Below, piece after piece: positions 60,798 through 64,000 of a stretch of 64,000 bases of DNA. The notes beneath the pieces are model-generated. The model saw nothing but the letters and a program-made list of their open reading frames with translations, made no database searches and had not been told where the DNA came from. Position 1 is the stretch's first letter, and the number at the start of each line of letters is the position of its first letter. The translations under genes and the position numbers were made by a program. The stretch spans positions 248,001 to 312,000 of the forward strand of contig CAVZTR010000010.1 in assembly GCA_963778225.1 (NCBI GenBank), given 5' to 3'. Source of the stretch: JAGVSR01 sp963778225. GTDB taxonomy: Bacteria > Pseudomonadota > Alphaproteobacteria > Rhizobiales > Hyphomicrobiaceae.

Positions 60798-61204
60798 TCG
60801 GCCACAGAAACGTCGGCCCGTCTGCCCAAGTGTGATCGATCAGCACCATTTGCCGCCTTGGACGTGCCTGTGTGGCGCGCACTCACTTGCGGGTGCCGAA
60901 AGTTTCTGCAACCTTCCACGCGCTGACGAGATCTCGGGGGAGCTGTCTCGTCGGGGGGGAGAGCCGCGAAGCGATCAGGGACGCTGCCGCTGGCTCAACA
61001 TGAAAACCGGTCCGGATTTATCCGGGCCGGTTTTCTCGTTTCAGCCTGAAAATGCTCAGGTTTGCACAAGTCGCTCCAGCGCAACATCGCAGCGCAATAT
61101 CCCTGTCATTGCTTCGAGTTTGGGCATGAAGCCGTTGAGGCTGCGGCACGGAGTTGCTTACCTCTATCGCGTGTCCAGCACCGGAAACGGCTCGGGGGTG
61201 TTTC
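60798..61204. other. Non-coding interval with a terminator-like hairpin
   Basis: About 400 bases without a credible gene. A strong hairpin, AAAACCGGTCCGGA (61003-61016) with TCCGGGCCGGTTTT (61021-61034), followed by C and a few T, looks like a terminator for thiD and works in both directions. The rest shows nothing recognised; it may hold the promoter of the porin gene. Confidence 0.6.
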
Positions 61205-62498
61205 ATGCAGGCAGGGAAATTGATGCGACTGGCACGCACGGCATGTGCGTCCGTCCTGGCAACAGCCATCACAGCAGGGCCAGCTTTTGCAGGCGGCTTC
61301 GACGTTCGCGAGCAGTCAGCGCTGTTCCAGGGTATGTCGTTTGCCGGTGCCGCTGCGGGCGGCACGTCTCTCGCGTCGATGTTCTGGAACCCAGCCGCCG
61401 CCGGCTATTCCGGCCAGGGCCTCACGTTCGACAGCAGTTATTCGCTGATCATCCCGCGGGCGGATGTGACGGTGGAAGACGATAGACGGTGCACCTCCAG
61501 CAGCCTGGTTAGGCCCACGCTTACCGTTTTCAGACTCTGATCGATCCGTCGATGTCGGCCGCGATGCTCTCGTGCCTGCGAGCTACATGGCCTACCGCTA
61601 CAGCAGCGATCTCGTGTTCGCGCTGAGCATCAACTCGCAGTTTGGGCTGGGCACAAAACCCGACAATACAGTGTGGGCCGGTGATGTGCTGGCCCGCTCG
61701 TCCAAGCTGTTCAGTGTCAATGCCGCGCCGACGGTCGCCTACCAGATCGCACCCGGCGTGCAGATCGGCGCTGGCATACAGATCCAATATCTCGATCTCA
61801 TGCACCTGAACTTTGCCCAGAGCCCTGGCGGACCGACGGCAACGCTCGAAGGAACGGACTGGGGCTTTGGTTATACGCTTGGCGTCAATTTCAATCCGGC
61901 ACCGGGCACTTCGATCGGCATCGGCTTCAGATCCTCGATCGAACATGATCTGGATGGAAGTGTTCGCGGAGTTCCGCCCTCCAACCTGCCCATCGGCGCA
62001 AACCTCGAACTGCCTGAGAAGATCACGGGCAGCATCACCCAGGTCCTGATGCCCGGCGTCCGTCTGCACGGCACAGTCGAGTGGACGAACTGGAGCCGTT
62101 TGCAGGAGGTGCCAATTGAAGGATTTTCCCCCGCCGCACTGTCGTTCGGCTGGGAGGACGGCTGGTACTTCGCGATCGGCGGCGAGTACGACTACAGCGA
62201 GAAGCTGACGTTGCGCACGGGCTTCGGCTACGAAATCTCACCGATCCAAGATCCTGAAGCGCGCCTCGTACAGCTTCCTGACAACGACCGGTACTGGCTG
62301 AGCGCCGGCGGCACTTACGATGCAGGCGACATGTTCGGCTTGCTCAAGGATGCCAAGATCGACTTCGCCTATACGCACATCTTTGTCGAAGATGGCGAGT
62401 TTATCCGCCATCCGGCAGCTGCCCCAGCCCCGGTATTCACCGGCAGCGTCGAGGCGGCGGTGGACATCTTGTCCGTGGGCATTCGCTCGTCGTTCTGA
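61205..62498 (+). pseudogene. FadL/OmpP1-type outer membrane porin, split by a frameshift
   Basis: First frame (ATG 61205 or 61223): signal peptide ending AGPAFAGG, then FDVREQSALFQGMSFAGAAAGGTSLASMFWNPAAAG (FadL N-terminus) and SYSLIIPRADVTVEDD. A +1 shift between about 61480 and 61540 leads to the second frame, which runs DVGRDALVPASYMAYRYSSDLVFALSINSQFGLG through many beta strands to the terminal aromatic VGIRSSF. Total length about 430 residues, right for FadL. Hydrophobic-compound uptake is inferred. A sequence error is possible. Confidence 0.82.
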
Positions 62499-62583
62499 TC
62501 GCCCGGCGTACCAATTCGCGCTACAGAGGGCCGGCCGTGCGCTGGCCCTTTGCTTTGGCGCCGCAGGAACCGCAGGCGTACGT

Positions 62584-63801
62584 GTGACCGCGCAAACCTC
62601 AGATCAGGATCGCTTGCCCGACACAGGCGCCGACTACGGTCAGCGCGTCGCGCTCTATTTCGCGGCCATGTTCGTGATCTACGGCGTGCTGATCCCCTTC
62701 CTGCCCGTGTGGCTCGACGGCCGTGGTCTCACCGCGAATGAAGTCGCCATCGTCACCGCCGTCCCGTTCATCCTCCGCCTCGCGGTCACACCCGCCGTCG
62801 CAATCTTCGCCGACCGCCTGGGCGCGCACCGCCTCTTCATCATCGCCTCCGCCTGGGCGGCGCTCGCAGCCTGCCTCATGCTTGGCGGCACGAGCGGCTT
62901 CTGGCCTATTCTTGCGGTTGCGGCCCCCTTGTCTCTTGCCGCCGCCACGATGATGCCGCTCGTCGAGGCGATCGCCGTCAAAGGTGTGCGCGTCTATTCG
63001 CTCGATTACGGCCGAATGCGGCTGTGGGGCTCGCTCTCGTTCGTCGTGGTGGGATTGATCGTCGGCGCATGGATTGATCGCAGCGGTTCGGAAGCAGCCC
63101 TCTGGGTCATGCTCGCGGGCACGGTGCTCACCGTCGCAGCCGCCCATGCCCTGCCGTTTCCGCCCGCGACCACGCGCGACGAGGAGACGTCGAACTCGCC
63201 CGCCGCGAGCAACATCACCCGCGATGTCCTGCGGCTCTTTTCACTTCCTGTTTTTTTCGCGTTTCTCGTCGCCGCCAGCGCCGCGCAGGCCTCGCACGCC
63301 ATGTTCTATACCTTCGGTGCGCTGCACATGCGCGCGCAAGGGATCTCCGGCGCTTGGATCGGCGCGCTATGGGCGATCGGCGTGCTGGCCGAAGTGGCTT
63401 TGTTCGCCGTCGCAGGTTCCCGCTTCCGCCACCTGAAACCCGAAACCCTGCTCGCTGTCGGCGCGGCCGCAGCCATCTTGCGTTGGATCGTCATGACGAT
63501 GGATCCGCCGCTGGAGATCCTGGTCCCGCTGCAGCTTCTGCACGCGCTCACCTACGGCGCGACGCACCTGGGCGCGATTCTGTTCGTCGCCCGCGCAGTC
63601 CCCGATCGCGTATCGGGAACCGTGCAGGCCCTCTACGCAACCTTCGCATCCGGCGTCGCCATGGGCGCGGCCACCTGGGCGTCGGGACCGCTGTTCAACG
63701 CGTATGCAGGCGGGGCGTATGGGGCCATGGCCGTCATCGCCACCGTCGCTCTTCTCGCCGCGCTGGTCATCCGCGCCCGCTGGGATGGCGGCACGCTCTA
63801 G
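62584..63801 (+). CDS. MFS transporter (phenylpropionate permease-like)
   Basis: 405 residues with twelve hydrophobic helices. The order of loops fits the MFS_1_like/HcaT group: ALYFAAMFVIYGVLIPFLPVWLDGRGLTANEVAIV and RMRLWGSLSFVVVGLIVG in the N-half, SHAMFYTFGALHMRAQGISGAWIGALWAIGVLAEV and GATHLGAILFVARAVPDR in the C-half. Substrate is unknown; relatives move aromatic acids or sugars. The GTG at 62584 gives the best N-terminus; the upstream frame overlaps the porin gene. Confidence 0.87.
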   Translation: MTAQTSDQDRLPDTGADYGQRVALYFAAMFVIYGVLIPFLPVWLDGRGLTANEVAIVTAVPFILRLAVTPAVAIFADRLGAHRLFIIASAWAALAACLMLGGTSGFWPILAVAAPLSLAAATMMPLVEAIAVKGVRVYSLDYGRMRLWGSLSFVVVGLIVGAWIDRSGSEAALWVMLAGTVLTVAAAHALPFPPATTRDEETSNSPAASNITRDVLRLFSLPVFFAFLVAASAAQASHAMFYTFGALHMRAQGISGAWIGALWAIGVLAEVALFAVAGSRFRHLKPETLLAVGAAAAILRWIVMTMDPPLEILVPLQLLHALTYGATHLGAILFVARAVPDRVSGTVQALYATFASGVAMGAATWASGPLFNAYAGGAYGAMAVIATVALLAALVIRARWDGGTL

Positions 63802-63804
63802 CCA

Positions 63805-64000
63805 TCAGCCCCACAGCGCACGATCAGGCGGCTCGATGATGCCGTCGCGAATGACGATGCCTGGAACACGATCGTTCGCGAGCAACAGCGGGCCGTCGAG
63901 ATCGACCCAACGGGCATATTGCGCCACGAGCATCTGCGGCGCGATGCCGAGCGAGGTGGAAACCATCGACCCTGCCATGATGTCGAGACCGGCCGCACGC
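63805..64000 (-). CDS. Dipeptide epimerase-like enolase-superfamily protein (3' end only)
   Basis: Only the last 65 residues lie in the window; the frame is open at base 64000. The end LDIMAGSMVSTSLGIAPQMLVAQYARWVDLDGPLLLANDR and PPDRALWG is that of L-Ala-D/L-Glu epimerases of the muconate-lactonising subgroup (MAGSMVSTSLG replaces the usual GCMVGTSLA). The likely role is recycling of murein dipeptides. It converges with the MFS gene, three bases from its stop. Confidence 0.82.
   Translation of the reverse strand, partial: RAAGLDIMAGSMVSTSLGIAPQMLVAQYARWVDLDGPLLLANDRVPGIVIRDGIIEPPDRALWG

Overview
The window is a high-GC chromosomal segment of an alphaproteobacterium, most likely of the order Hyphomicrobiales (Rhizobiales). 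Support comes from gene order and signals: citrate synthase - gltX - comEC - lexA, a GTTC-N7-GTTC SOS box at lexA, an RpoE/ChrR (ECF11-type) sigma/anti-sigma pair with a matching TGATCC-N18-TAAG promoter, HWE-type histidine kinase, FtsB after enolase, and RatA/Coq10. A formaldehyde-activating-enzyme homologue hints at a methylotrophic relative such as Hyphomicrobiaceae, but the window alone does not prove methylotrophy. No rRNA, CRISPR array, insertion sequence or prophage was seen. One tRNA (Val, anticodon CAC) is present.

Layout. 0-10 kb: signalling and housekeeping genes (PilZ, PAS, rhomboid, CBS, patatin, hisI, an IscU/NifU-like protein, a cupin, yidD, a sensor kinase) and small accessory genes. 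10-16 kb: thrS, a MazEF-like toxin-antitoxin pair, then a leftward series thioredoxin - CcdA - carbonic anhydrase - Fae-like, dps, and upstream of dps a candidate small RNA with three CCUCC (anti-Shine-Dalgarno) motifs. 16-22 kb: a DCC thiol oxidoreductase, a DMT exporter, secreted proteins, an Fe(II) dioxygenase, and a DUF47/PiT phosphate uptake pair. 22-27 kb: a queuosine precursor cluster (queF, queD, queE, queC and a YhhQ transporter). 27-32 kb: enolase and ftsB, followed by a degenerate pyruvate dehydrogenase E1-alpha-like gene and small lipoproteins where related genomes usually carry pdhABC-lpd-lipA; ratA resumes the conserved order. 32-37 kb: a type III decarboxylase, then the molybdate system modE (with a structured leader) and modABC with a ModE-like box. 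38-50 kb: tRNA-Val, tusA, an MMPL exporter, gltA, gltX, comEC, lexA, kdsA. 50-64 kb: chrR-rpoE, a Kef-type antiporter, fasciclin protein, tkt-pgk-gph, ccdA-thiD, a FadL-like porin, an MFS transporter and the 3' end of a dipeptide epimerase gene.

Two cross-window observations matter most. First, four intergenic regions (30.9, 32.2, 43.0 and 57.1 kb) carry the same type of tandem hairpin: an outer stem whose sequence differs at every locus but stays complementary, an invariant GGCC bulge, an invariant GGCTC/GAGTC inner stem base, and a co-varying stem tip. Copies come in twos or threes with a 50-55 bp period. I do not recognise this family. Second, six genes (alpha/beta hydrolase, E1-alpha-like, a small secreted protein, lexA, gph, FadL-like) are each split by a shift of the same sense (one extra base). 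Because lexA and gph are among them, base-calling or assembly error is the simplest explanation for most of these. Positions of starts were refined by Shine-Dalgarno sequences, overlaps and family alignments recalled from memory; no database search was run.
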